NCBI GenBank assembly: GCA_030841085.1
Contig: JAVEDP010000027.1
Span: forward strand, 1 to 50,089
Length of the DNA: 50,089 bases
Origin: Pyrinomonadaceae bacterium
Lineage (GTDB): Bacteria; Acidobacteriota; Blastocatellia; Pyrinomonadales; Pyrinomonadaceae
Reading direction: 5' to 3'
Position numbers and translations under genes: made by a program. The notes beneath the pieces are model-generated. The model did not search any database. It saw nothing but the letters and a program-made list of their open reading frames with translations, and was not told where the DNA came from. The first letter of the stretch is position 1; each line of letters starts with the position of its first letter. Shown one piece after another: positions 34,828-48,609 of the stretch.

Positions 34828-35663
34828 TTACGCAACCTTTCGATAGAGTTTGTCCTTCTCGTTCAGGTGTTCATAAAGTGTTTCTCGCGGCGTAAACTTC
34901 AAAGACTCCTTATTGCCCAAACCAAAAACTCCGAACATGCTCAAACTGTCGTACAGCAAATTGTGCACCCGCGCCTGCAGATCTTTATTGAAATAGATCA
35001 TGACGTTGCGACACAGGATCACTTGAAACTCGTTAAAGCTGCCGTCGGTCGCCAGGTTGTGTTCCGAGAACACGACGTTTTTTCGCAGCGCGGAACTAAA
35101 GATCACGTGGTCGTATTGCGCTGTGTAGTAATCAGAAAACTCATGCGCGCCGCCGGCCTGATGATAGTTGCTGGTGTAATCCCTCATGGCCGCGAGCGGA
35201 AAAATTCCATCGCGCGCGCGACGCAATACCGCCTGGCTGATGTCCGTCGCGTAGATGCGACATTTTCCGTAAAGCCGTTCCTCTTCAAGTAGGATTGCCA
35301 GCGAATAAACCTCTTCTCCCGTCGAGCAGCCGGCAATCCAAATCTGCACCGTAGGATAAGTCCTGAGCAGCGGCACCACTCGTTTGCGAAAAGTAAGATA
35401 GAAGCTCGGGTCGCGAAACATTGACGTTGCATGCACCGAAACTCCCAGCAGAAAACGTTCGAGGCAGGCATTGTCATGCAGGATCTTACTTTGAAAAGCG
35501 GAAACGGTGTCGAGCTTTTCCGCGCGCAACAACTCGTAGATGCGCCGCTTGATTGAGGCGCGCGAGTAATCGCGGAAATCAAAACCGTGAACACGGTAAA
35601 GCCCTTCGAGCAACAAACCAATCTCGATGTCTTCCACTTTGTCTACTGCTCGCTGGACTGTAC

Positions 35664-35667
<4 letters not shown>
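34828..35667 (-). CDS. cheR: CheR-type protein-glutamate methyltransferase
   Basis: The start is GTG 35667, overlapping the stop of the large kinase by four bases (GTGA), giving 279 residues. It has the CheR N-terminal helical domain ([20 protein letters not shown]) and the SAM-binding Rossmann domain with [17 protein letters not shown] and [14 protein letters not shown], both typical of the family. It should methylate glutamates on a partner protein using SAM. There are no chemoreceptor, CheA or CheW genes here, so the pair works in a non-chemotaxis context, likely with the HAMP-rich kinase encoded next to it (inference). Confidence 0.93.
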
Positions 35668-41486
<5,819 letters not shown>

Positions 41487-41803
41487 TTTTACCTTCCCGA
41501 GTTGGCTTCAGTAGTTTGAGACAGGCGGACAAAACAGGCCCACAGGCGGCCGGCAGAATTACTCCAGGAGAGTCGTGAACCAGACACAGTTCGAAGCGGT
41601 GTCGGCGTACAGTTGGGGGAATGTTGGGGGAAGCAGGAACTATTAAGTGTTTCTGCTAAAGATATTTTATACCGAGCGGGCGGGGATATGTAAACCAAAT
41701 TTCAGAATTCAACCAGCCGGGCTGCTCTGCAATAAGAACTAACTCGCAAGGCAAAATGCGAGCGGATCGCGTGGTAAAAGTACCTCGTCGTGGGTCAATG
41801 AAG

Positions 41804-41944
41804 ACAGAACCGGGAGCGGTAGCGACCGGGTCGCACGTGCGCTACAAAAACTCTCCAGGTGGGACGCAATCCGGAAAGTACTCGCTTCCAATGGTCTTGA
41901 ACCTAACGCGACGCCGACCCGGTCGCTACCGCTCCCGGTTCTGT
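41804..41944. repeat. Inverted repeat, GAGCGGTAGCGACCGG family, copy 2
   Basis: The left arm (41804-41831, beginning ACAGAACCGGGAGCGGTAGC) and the right arm (41917-41944) are perfect 28-base reverse complements, separated by 85 bases. Related to 10181-10302. It lies between the dehydrogenase stop and the upstream region of the signalling operon, whose promoter should be in the 41487-42003 gap; no other gene is seen there. Confidence 0.88.
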
Positions 41945-42003
41945 ATTAGTTAACCCACAATGCAGCTTTACGACTTTTTGTGCAAAGCCGAGTTGAGTAA
42001 TCT

Positions 42004-43368
42004 TTAATTGATTGACACAGTCTTGATGTTAACGAATTCGCGGATACCAAATTCGCCGAGTTCACGGCCGTAGCCGGAGTTTTTTATTCCGCCAAAAGGT
42101 AAGCGCGGATCCGATGCAACCATGCTGTTAATAAAGACGCAGCCGGCTTCCAGGCTTTCGATGAAGCGGTCGCGCTCGGTTTCATCGTTGGTCCAGGCAG
42201 ACGCACCGAGACCAAAGGTGGTGGCGTTGGCAAGTTGGATTGCTTCGTCGATATCGTTGACGCGAAACAGAAGCGCCACCGGGCCGAATATTTCTTCCGA
42301 GTAAGCAGGCGAGTCCTTGGGAATATTTGTTAGCACGGTTGGCTCGTAGAAATTCCCCGGGCGGTCGAGTTTCTTTCCGCCTGTCAGAACGATTGCGCCG
42401 GCCGCAACCGAAGTCTTGACTTGTTCGTCGACGTCTTTAAGGATTTGTTCCGTCGCGAGCGGTCCAATTTCAGTAGCCTCGTCCATTGGATCGCCAATTT
42501 TCAATGCGTTCATTTCTTCAACGAACCGTTTCTCAAATTCGGCATAGATTTCTTGCTTAACAATAAAGCGCTTGGCAGCGATACACGATTGGCCGTTATT
42601 AATTGTGCGTGCTTTTACCGCGGTCGTCACTGCCAGTTCGAGATTCGCCGAAGGCATAACGATGAAAGGATCGCTGCCGCCCAGTTCCAGCACCGTTTTC
42701 TTTACTTCGCTGCCGGCGATCGCAGCAACACTGCGGCCGGCAGGCTCGCTGCCAGTTAGTGTCGCAGCGGCCACTCGACTGTCCCTTAGAATTGCTTCAA
42801 CTGCGTCCGAACCAACCAGCAATGTTTGAAAACTTCCGTCAGGAAAACCAGCACGTCGAAAAATGTCTTCAATGGCCATTGCACACTGCGGCACATTCGA
42901 AGCGTGTTTGAGCAGCCCCACGTTGCCGGCCATTAGCGCCGGCGCAGCGAAGCGGAAGACTTGCCAGAAGGGAAAGTTCCAGGGCATTACTGCCCACACT
43001 AGTCCAAGCGGCTGAAACTTGACATAGCTTTTAGCGGCGTCGGTTTCAATCACTTCATCAGCGAGATGCTGCTGCGCGGTCTCGGCGTAATAGCGACAGA
43101 CCCAGGCGCATTTTTCAGCTTCACCAACGGCGCCTTTAATTGGCTTGCCCATTTCGAGCGTCATGATGCGCGCGAGATCGTGCTTCTCAGTTTCAAGGAT
43201 TTCCGCGGCTCGCGTCATCATTGCTGCGCGTTCAGCGAATGTAGTTTCGCGGTACACTTGAAACACGTCGCTTGCCCGCTGCAACTTTTCCTCGATTTGA
43301 GCTTTCGTCAGAGGCTCAAACGTTTTCAATGTTTCGCCGGTGGTTGGATTGATTGATGCAATTGGCAT
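42004..43368 (-). CDS. NAD(P)-dependent succinate-semialdehyde dehydrogenase
   Basis: The 454-residue product belongs to the aldehyde dehydrogenase superfamily, nearest the succinate-semialdehyde dehydrogenase group (GabD/YneI-like). The catalytic cysteine is C262 in NNGQSCIAAKRF, the general base glutamate is in TVLELGGSDPF, and the cofactor motifs MPWNFPFWQVFR and TGSEPAGR are visible. Length fits the shorter YneI-type enzymes. It would oxidise succinate semialdehyde from GABA or related compounds to succinate. No other gab gene is adjacent. Single gene next to REP elements. Confidence 0.87.
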   Translation of the reverse strand: MPIASINPTTGETLKTFEPLTKAQIEEKLQRASDVFQVYRETTFAERAAMMTRAAEILETEKHDLARIMTLEMGKPIKGAVGEAEKCAWVCRYYAETAQQHLADEVIETDAAKSYVKFQPLGLVWAVMPWNFPFWQVFRFAAPALMAGNVGLLKHASNVPQCAMAIEDIFRRAGFPDGSFQTLLVGSDAVEAILRDSRVAAATLTGSEPAGRSVAAIAGSEVKKTVLELGGSDPFIVMPSANLELAVTTAVKARTINNGQSCIAAKRFIVKQEIYAEFEKRFVEEMNALKIGDPMDEATEIGPLATEQILKDVDEQVKTSVAAGAIVLTGGKKLDRPGNFYEPTVLTNIPKDSPAYSEEIFGPVALLFRVNDIDEAIQLANATTFGLGASAWTNDETERDRFIESLEAGCVFINSMVASDPRLPFGGIKNSGYGRELGEFGIREFVNIKTVSIN

Positions 43369-43486
43369 TGGCGTTCCCTGATTGGCTTTTTAGTAAGAAA
43401 GTATTATAGGCCTACTCCCACTTTGCTGCCTTCCGTTCGAAAGAATTCAGCGTTTCTAGAGTAGCCGGGAAACGTCAATGGTAGCG

Positions 43487-44178
43487 CGCGGCTCTGCCGC
43501 ATCCTGTGCGGAAAGGCTCTGCCTTTCCGGTCAACCACCCCATTCTTCGCAAGGCTATGCCTTGCGAGAATGCCAGCGAATTTCACTCACATCCATTAAC
43601 AGCGGTTCATTTTCTTCCATGCATTTTAACCAACACCGAATACTCGACCATCGGTAAGTCTTTGCATCCTCAACCAAACCAGCCCTAACGGGGTTCTGAT
43701 GAATGTAATTTGCTTTCTGAATAAACACATCCTCATCGGTTATTGATTTCAGGTTTGGATGATGGTCCCAAAGCGAATAGCGATAGCGGTTTCTTCCTTG
43801 TTGGTGTCGCAGCTTTTCCAAAGAAGAATCGTAGCCGCCCTCTTTAAGAAACTCAATGACGCGATGGCTGCTAATACCGTTTACATACCGTAAGCATTCC
43901 GAAGGCTTGCGCTCCGTTCCCAAAAGAAGATGGAAATGGTCAGGCATTATCACGTATGCGAACAGTAAAAGTCCTGCGGAGGTTCTTGCTTCATTGAGGG
44001 CACTACAAACCAAGTCCTTCATTTTTGCCTTCTGAAAAACCGGCAGACGTTTGTTTGTCACTGATGTGATGTAATACGCAGGTGTGTCTTTGGAAATACT
44101 GAACATGAGGCATAGCCTCCCTCGTGTGTTGGCTTTTCGGAAAGGCAGAGCCTTTCCGCACAGGATGCGGCGAAGCCG
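43487..44178. mobile_element. RAYT-carrying REPIN unit, family I
   Basis: The left arm (from 43487: GCGGCTCTGCCGCATCCTGT and CGGAAAGGCTCTGCC) is mirrored by the right arm (to 44178: GGCAGAGCCTTTCCGCACAG, ATGCGGCGAAGCCGC). Each arm also has an inner hairpin, CGCAAGGCTATGCCTTGCG on the left and GAGGCATAGCCTC on the right. The transposase gene fits between them. The outline is the same as the empty copies at 1766-1927, 27037-27193, 46105-46274 and 48445-48601. Confidence 0.82.
43555..44106 (-). CDS. REP-associated tyrosine transposase (RAYT, Y1 HUH family)
   Basis: The start at ATG 44106 (183 residues) follows the right-arm hairpin; an upstream extension to 44226 runs into the REP. HUH motif FHLLL in VIMPDHFHLLLGTERKPS, helix tyrosine in LRYVNGISSHRV, and NYIHQNPVRAGLVEDAKTYR with WSSI are the typical RAYT patterns. 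It recognises and cuts REP hairpins on one strand. The stop codon falls within the left inner hairpin, so the gene and its repeats are interlocked. It seems intact. Confidence 0.87.
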   Translation of the reverse strand: MFSISKDTPAYYITSVTNKRLPVFQKAKMKDLVCSALNEARTSAGLLLFAYVIMPDHFHLLLGTERKPSECLRYVNGISSHRVIEFLKEGGYDSSLEKLRHQQGRNRYRYSLWDHHPNLKSITDEDVFIQKANYIHQNPVRAGLVEDAKTYRWSSIRCWLKCMEENEPLLMDVSEIRWHSRKA

Positions 44179-44287
44179 CGAGAATACAGTGTCGAATAGG
44201 ATCACGCTCAACGGTGGTAAGGTCAATCGCTTGCGTCAATAGGGTCGTAATCAAATCTTGAAACAAATCTTGTATTAGTCGGTTGAA

Positions 44288-46036
44288 ATGAAACCGAAAC
44301 CCAAGCTGGACAAATTCGCGATCGCCGCGACGCTGCAGGAAATCGCCGCGCTCTTGGAGTTGAAAGGCGGCAAGGATCGCTTCAAAGCTCGCGCTTATCA
44401 AACCGGCGCGCGTGTGATTGCCGGTATGAGTGACGATCTGGCCGCAGTCATTAAAGCTGAACGTTTGACATCATTGCGCGGCATTGGTGATGCGCTGGCG
44501 TCGCAAATCAAACAGCTTTACGAAACCGGTGAATCGTCGGTGCTGCGTGGTCTAAAGAAAGATTTTCCGCCCGGCATCATCGAACTTTCCGGCGTCCCTG
44601 GTCTCTCGATCGCCAAAATCGCTGTGCTGCACGAGGCGCTCGGCATCACTTCCGTTGCTGAATTAAAAGCGGCCGCCGAAGCAGGAAAGATCAAAAGCAT
44701 CAAAGGCTTTGGCGCGAAGACTGAACAGAAATTGCTCGAAACCCTCGCCGAGCACCGGCAGCGCGAAAAGAAGGAACAGCGGCTGCACCTTCACCGGGCG
44801 CTGGCAACGGCCGAGCAAATTCGGAACTATCTGGCGACTGCCGGCGATAAGCTCGAAATCGAATTTGCCGGTTCTCTAAGACGCTGGAAAGAAACGGTCG
44901 GCACGATTCGCGTTGTTGCAAAGACTACCAAGCCGGCGAATCTGGTTGAGTACTTTCTGCGATTTCCGCTAATCGTGCGGATCGAGGAGCAATCGAAAAC
45001 TAGTTGCATCGTTCATCTGGCCGACGGCTCGAGAGTTTCATTGGTTGCGGTGCGTCCGGCGGAATTCGCCCTGGCGTTATTAACTGAAACCGGTTCGCCA
45101 GCGCATCTCGCCAAGTTGCAGGAGATCGCCAATAACGAAAACGCTAAAAGCAAACGCGGCAAATCGACGCCGCGGGCGATCGTTCGAGCGTCCGCCCCAA
45201 AAACCGAAGCAGAACTTTATCGACGTTGGGGCATGCAATTCATTCCGCCCGAATTGCGTGAAGACAAAGGCGAGATCGAAGCGGCGCTTGCGGGAAAGCT
45301 GCCGGAAGATTTGCTTACGGTTGACGACATTCAAGGCATGGTCCATTGCCACACCACTTATTCAGACGGCAAGCATTCGGTGGAAGAGATGGCGCGCGCC
45401 GCCGAGGCAATGGGCATGAAGTACATCACGATTACCGATCATTCGCCGACAGCTTTTTATGCAGGCGGCGTGACAGTTGATCGCTTGAAACAGCAGTGGG
45501 ACGAAATTGCCGCAGTGCAGGAAAAGGTCAAGGTAAAGATCCTGCGCGGCACGGAATCAGACATCGTCGCCGACGGGCATCTGGATTATCCGGACAAGAT
45601 TCTCGAACAGTTTGACGTCATCGTTGCCAGCATTCATTCGCGCTACAAGATGGATTCAGCAAAGATGACCAAGCGAATCGTTACCGCGATGCGCCAGCCG
45701 GTATTCAAAATTTGGGGCCACGCGCTGGGACGTTTGATTGAACGGCGGCCGCCGTTTGAGTGCGACGTCGAAAAAATTCTCGACGTGATCGCCGAGTCGC
45801 GCGCTGCGATCGAAGTCAACGGCGATCCCTGGCGGCTCGACATGGAACCGCGCTGGCTGCGCGAGGCACGCAAACGAAAGATCAAGTTCACAATTTCCGT
45901 TGACGCACATTCAACAGGCGCGCTGAATAATTTGAAGTACGGAGTTGGGATCGCCCGGCGAGGTTGGGTGAGAAAAGCCGAAGTATTAAATACCCTAAGT
46001 ACCAAAGCCTTTCAAAAGGCCGTGAACCCTGCTTGA
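44288..46036 (+). CDS. polX: PolX-like protein: HhH and degenerate polymerase X domain with intact PHP exonuclease domain
   Basis: The 582-residue product has the layout of bacterial DNA polymerase X: N-terminal helix-hairpin-helix segments (about 1-160, LTSLRGIGDALASQIKQLYE), a polymerase domain (about 175-315) and a C-terminal PHP phosphoesterase domain (about 345-575). In the palm, GSLRRWKETVG (195-205) is followed by T206-I-R208 where a GD-x-D pair is expected, and the third aspartate is S251 in SRVSLVAV. So all three catalytic carboxylates appear lost. The PHP domain keeps H353-C-H355, TITDHSPTA, ESDIVADGH and DAHS. A DNA-repair 3'-5' exonuclease or phosphoesterase without polymerase activity is likely. 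Confidence 0.88.
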   Translation: MKPKPKLDKFAIAATLQEIAALLELKGGKDRFKARAYQTGARVIAGMSDDLAAVIKAERLTSLRGIGDALASQIKQLYETGESSVLRGLKKDFPPGIIELSGVPGLSIAKIAVLHEALGITSVAELKAAAEAGKIKSIKGFGAKTEQKLLETLAEHRQREKKEQRLHLHRALATAEQIRNYLATAGDKLEIEFAGSLRRWKETVGTIRVVAKTTKPANLVEYFLRFPLIVRIEEQSKTSCIVHLADGSRVSLVAVRPAEFALALLTETGSPAHLAKLQEIANNENAKSKRGKSTPRAIVRASAPKTEAELYRRWGMQFIPPELREDKGEIEAALAGKLPEDLLTVDDIQGMVHCHTTYSDGKHSVEEMARAAEAMGMKYITITDHSPTAFYAGGVTVDRLKQQWDEIAAVQEKVKVKILRGTESDIVADGHLDYPDKILEQFDVIVASIHSRYKMDSAKMTKRIVTAMRQPVFKIWGHALGRLIERRPPFECDVEKILDVIAESRAAIEVNGDPWRLDMEPRWLREARKRKIKFTISVDAHSTGALNNLKYGVGIARRGWVRKAEVLNTLSTKAFQKAVNPA

Positions 46037-46104
46037 AGCGAGCGCTTCATTCAAATGAAAGTTTCCTAAGATATTTCTTTCGCCTGGAGTACTTCTGGGC
46101 GCAA

Positions 46105-46274
46105 CGGCTGTGCCGTCTGATGTGCGGAAGGGCTGGGCCCTTCCGAAAACGGGAACGAAGATCGGGCCATGCCCAGTTTTAATTCAACGTGCAACACCGG
46201 GGGCGCAGCCCCAGAAACATATAGATGCTTGCGGAAGGGCAAAGCCCTTCCGCACATCGGACGGCACAGCCGCG
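46105..46274. repeat. REPIN-like element, family I, copy D
   Basis: Left arm CGGCTGTGCCGTCTGATGTG with GCGGAAGGGC and right arm CACATCGGACGGCACAGCCG are inverted. The centre has GGGGGCGCAGCCCC. It occupies the gap (46037-46366) between PolX and the HIT gene and carries no gene; short open frames here are repeat-derived. Confidence 0.87.
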
Positions 46275-46366
46275 CCGTATCGAAACTCTCGATACACGCC
46301 TGAAACTGCCGGATGCTCAAGCGAATCCAAATCGATTTCAGCGGCTGAGTCGAACGCGAGGTCTTA

Positions 46367-46795
46367 ATGTCTTGTCTCTTTTGCGGAATCGTTAATGGTG
46401 AGGTCAGCGCAACAGTTGTCTTTGAAGACGATAGTTCAATAGCTTTTCTCGATCATCGCCCACTGTTCCCGGGCCATTGCTTGCTCGTCCCAAAAGATCA
46501 CTTCGAAACGCTCGGCGATCTTCCTTCCGAACTAGTCGGGCCCTTCTTTCAGAACGTGCAATTGCTGGCTCAGGCAGTTGAACTTGCGCTTGAAGCGGAA
46601 GGCTCTTTCGTGGCGATGAACAATCGCATTAGCCAAAGCGTGCCTCATTTGCACGTGCACATTGTCCCGCGCAAGAAAAAAGATGGCCTGAAAGGATTTT
46701 TTTGGCCGCGAAACAAATACAAAACCGAAGATGAAGTGCTTGAGGTGCAAAAATCAATTCAAACGGCGATTGCTGCGATACAAAAACGCCAATGA
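46367..46795 (+). CDS. HIT family nucleotide hydrolase/transferase
   Basis: The 142-residue product is a histidine-triad protein. The triad is H94-L-H96-V-H98 in PHLHVHIVPR, and the N-terminus has the CLFCGIVNGE start with two cysteines seen in zinc-containing members. Family enzymes hydrolyse nucleoside phosphoramidates or dinucleoside polyphosphates. GAGGT lies just before ATG 46367. Normal length, cytosolic. Confidence 0.94.
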   Translation: MSCLFCGIVNGEVSATVVFEDDSSIAFLDHRPLFPGHCLLVPKDHFETLGDLPSELVGPFFQNVQLLAQAVELALEAEGSFVAMNNRISQSVPHLHVHIVPRKKKDGLKGFFWPRNKYKTEDEVLEVQKSIQTAIAAIQKRQ

Positions 46796-46894
46796 AAGCG
46801 GCGCATCTTATTCAAATCCATTAGCGCAAGAGTTTTTTTCAACTCTTCAAAAAATAAAACACATAAAAAATTGATCTTAAAAATGCATTCGCGT

Positions 46895-47225
46895 ATAACT
46901 CTCCACGTCGCGAGGGTCACGGCCTTCGAGACCAACCAAGGGATCGGCAACCGATGTGGTGACACACGGAAGAGGGGAAAGACAGGCGGCTGTTAATCCT
47001 ATTGACGCCCTGGGTTGAAGCCGAAAGGCTTTGCTAGAGAAGGCTGCGAGGCTTTCTCGAGCCATTCGGATAAAAACGAGTGGTACCCTTTAGACAGGAC
47101 CCGCTGAAGGGGGCGAATGGTTCGATGAAAGTTGAACCGACGTTGCTGGGTCGTAACCAGAGGTGGAGGAAAAGCCACCAAAACAAAAACCTAAAGGCAC
47201 CGCATCCGAAAGGATGCGAGAATGG
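46895..47225 (+). ncRNA. Large structured non-coding RNA, possibly HEARO/IscB omega-RNA-like
   Basis: The region folds into a run of short hairpins on the plus strand, many with GAAA tetraloops: ATCGG-CAA-CCGAT (46943-46955), AAGCC-GAAA-GGCTT (47018-47031), 47037-47043 with 47052-47058, CCATTCG (47062-47068) with CGAATGG (47114-47120), TTCGAT-GAAA-GTTGAA (47121-47136), GGTGG/CCACC (47162-47179) and CGCATCC-GAAA-GGATGCG (47201-47218). No protein frame fits it. This density of tetraloop stems is typical of catalytic or guide-type RNAs. From memory it resembles HEARO/IscB-associated RNA, which would lie upstream of a nuclease gene; here only a short frame follows. The type is a hypothesis; the structure is seen directly. 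Confidence 0.6.
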
Positions 47226-47349
47226 TAAAACATTTCGTGTGCTGACCGAAGATGTGACTGACCGCCAGTCCTTCATCGGGATACAAATCGGCAGCAACAG
47301 CGTGTACATGCCAAGCTGCCATCCTTTTAAAAGCTTCGGCGATTATTAG
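47225..47349 (+). pseudogene. Short frame downstream of the ncRNA, possible remnant of an IscB-type nuclease gene
   Basis: The frame reads VLTEDVTDRQSFIGIQ and then SNSVYMPSCHPFKSF before a stop at 47347-47349. IscB-type proteins begin with a block ending in a PCHP motif (from memory), and the string SNSVYM-PSCHP could be such a start with an internal deletion. The match is short and may be chance. The rest of 47226-47596 holds a hairpin repeat and the VOC gene leader. Confidence 0.25.
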
Positions 47350-47409
47350 GAAACGGATTGCGCTATCTTCAGCTTGCTGGAGGTGGCGTTTTCCGTTTTT
47401 GCGTTCAGG

Positions 47410-47465
47410 TGTCCGATAAACTTTAGTTTGTCGCCGGCTTACGACAAGCTAAAGCTTATCGGACA
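47410..47465. repeat. Palindromic element, TGTCCGATAAAC family, copy 2
   Basis: TGTCCGATAAACTTTAGTTT and AAGCTAAAGCTTATCGGACA are inverted arms of a 56-base hairpin with a loop of about eight bases. It differs from copy 1 (15622-15677) at only a few positions. Followed by CCCGACCCGTTTTTT, it might also terminate the preceding RNA. Confidence 0.85.
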
Positions 47466-47596
47466 CCCGACCCGTTTTTTGCAGTCCCGCCAAATTACGT
47501 TATCATCTGCCCACACTTTCAGATCAGATTTTTCAGCCGCGCAAATTGGTCCTCGTCTCCCTACGAGTTTTGCGCCACTTCCTTAGGAGATTGATC

Positions 47597-48403
47597 ATGA
47601 CTGAAGCACGAATGCAGGAAGCCCCTACTTACGCGCCCGGTACTTTTTGCTGGGTGGAACTCGCCACAACTGACGGCGAGTCCGCCAAGAAGTTTTACAC
47701 CGAGTTGTTTGGTTGGACCTTTACGGATTCCCCGATTGGACCAGGCATGGTCTACACCATGCTCAAGCTGGATGGCAAAGATGTCGGCGCGCTCTACACA
47801 ATGCCGGACGAAATGATCACGCAAGGCATTCCTCCGAATTGGCTTTCCTATGCGTCAGTTGCCAATGCGGACGAAAGCGCGGCGAAAGCAAAGGAACTCG
47901 GCGGCACCATGATGAAAGAGCCGTTTGATGTAATGGAGGTGGGACGCATGGCGGTGGTCCAGGATCCAACTGGCGCCGTCTTTGCCATTTGGCAAGCGGG
48001 CACACACACCGGCGCGGGTGTAGTCAATGCGCCGAATTCACTCTGCTGGAATGAGCTGGCAACGCCCGACACAACCAGGGCCGGAGATTTTTATTCGGGA
48101 CTTTTTGGTTGGACTACCAACGTTCAGCAAATGGGACCGATGACTTACACGACTTTCAAGAATAACGATCGGCCGGCCGGCGGAATGTACACGCCGTCGC
48201 CGGAAATCGGAGAAACTCCAGCGCATTGGCTGGTTTACTTTGCCGTCGACGATTGTGATACGAAGGTGAAACGCGCGAACGAACTTGGCGCCAGAACGAT
48301 CGCGCCGCCGATGGACATTCCCAACACCGGACGATTTGCGATGTTGCTGGATCCGCAGGGCGCGGCTTTCGCGATCATCAAACTCACAATGACGCAGGAG
48401 TAA
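47597..48403 (+). CDS. Double VOC (glyoxalase/bleomycin-resistance-fold) protein
   Basis: From ATG 47597 the product has 268 residues (a longer frame from 47546 has no ribosome-binding site); TAGGAGA lies seven bases upstream. Two VOC domains are seen, residues about 8-125 (FCWVELATTDGESAKKFYTE) and 135-262 (LCWNELATPDTTRAGDFYSG), which align with each other and probably arose by duplication. VOC domains bind metal and small molecules; substrate unknown. Cytosolic, single gene. Confidence 0.88.
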   Translation: MTEARMQEAPTYAPGTFCWVELATTDGESAKKFYTELFGWTFTDSPIGPGMVYTMLKLDGKDVGALYTMPDEMITQGIPPNWLSYASVANADESAAKAKELGGTMMKEPFDVMEVGRMAVVQDPTGAVFAIWQAGTHTGAGVVNAPNSLCWNELATPDTTRAGDFYSGLFGWTTNVQQMGPMTYTTFKNNDRPAGGMYTPSPEIGETPAHWLVYFAVDDCDTKVKRANELGARTIAPPMDIPNTGRFAMLLDPQGAAFAIIKLTMTQE

Positions 48404-48444
48404 CCTGAACGATCGAGACGCGAGAAGTGTCCGTAAACTCGGAA

Positions 48445-48601
48445 GCGGCTTTGCCGCCCACCGTGCGGAAAGCCTGTGGCTTTCCGTAACTGCTGATAGA
48501 TTTACGAGGCTATGCCTCCGCTAACGAGGCGTAGCCTCGCTAGTTTTAGATTGTGATTTCGGAAAGGCATAGCCTTTCCGCACGGTGTGCGGCACAGCCG
48601 C
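48445..48601. repeat. REPIN-like element, family I, copy E
   Basis: Left arm GCGGCTTTGCCGCCCACCGT with GCGGAAAGCC and right arm ACGGTGTGCGGCACAGCCG are inverted. Its inner hairpins, GAGGCTATGCCTC and CGAGGCGTAGCCTCG, match those of the RAYT unit at 43487-44178 more than the other copies do, so it may be a deletion derivative of that unit. Confidence 0.87.
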
Positions 48602-48609
48602 TTTTGAAC

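Noticed and set aside
46110-46367. 85-residue frame between PolX and HIT
   Set aside because: It is translated from REPIN copy D and has no protein family features.
46895-47225. Group II intron or cobalamin riboswitch for the structured RNA
   Set aside because: The domain V consensus and the conserved cobalamin-riboswitch core were not found by eye; GEMM motifs are also absent. An intron remnant remains possible but is not favoured.
48553-48609. Extension of the EamA transporter start into the REPIN
   Set aside because: The extra residues are translated from the repeat; ATG 48610 begins the first membrane helix.
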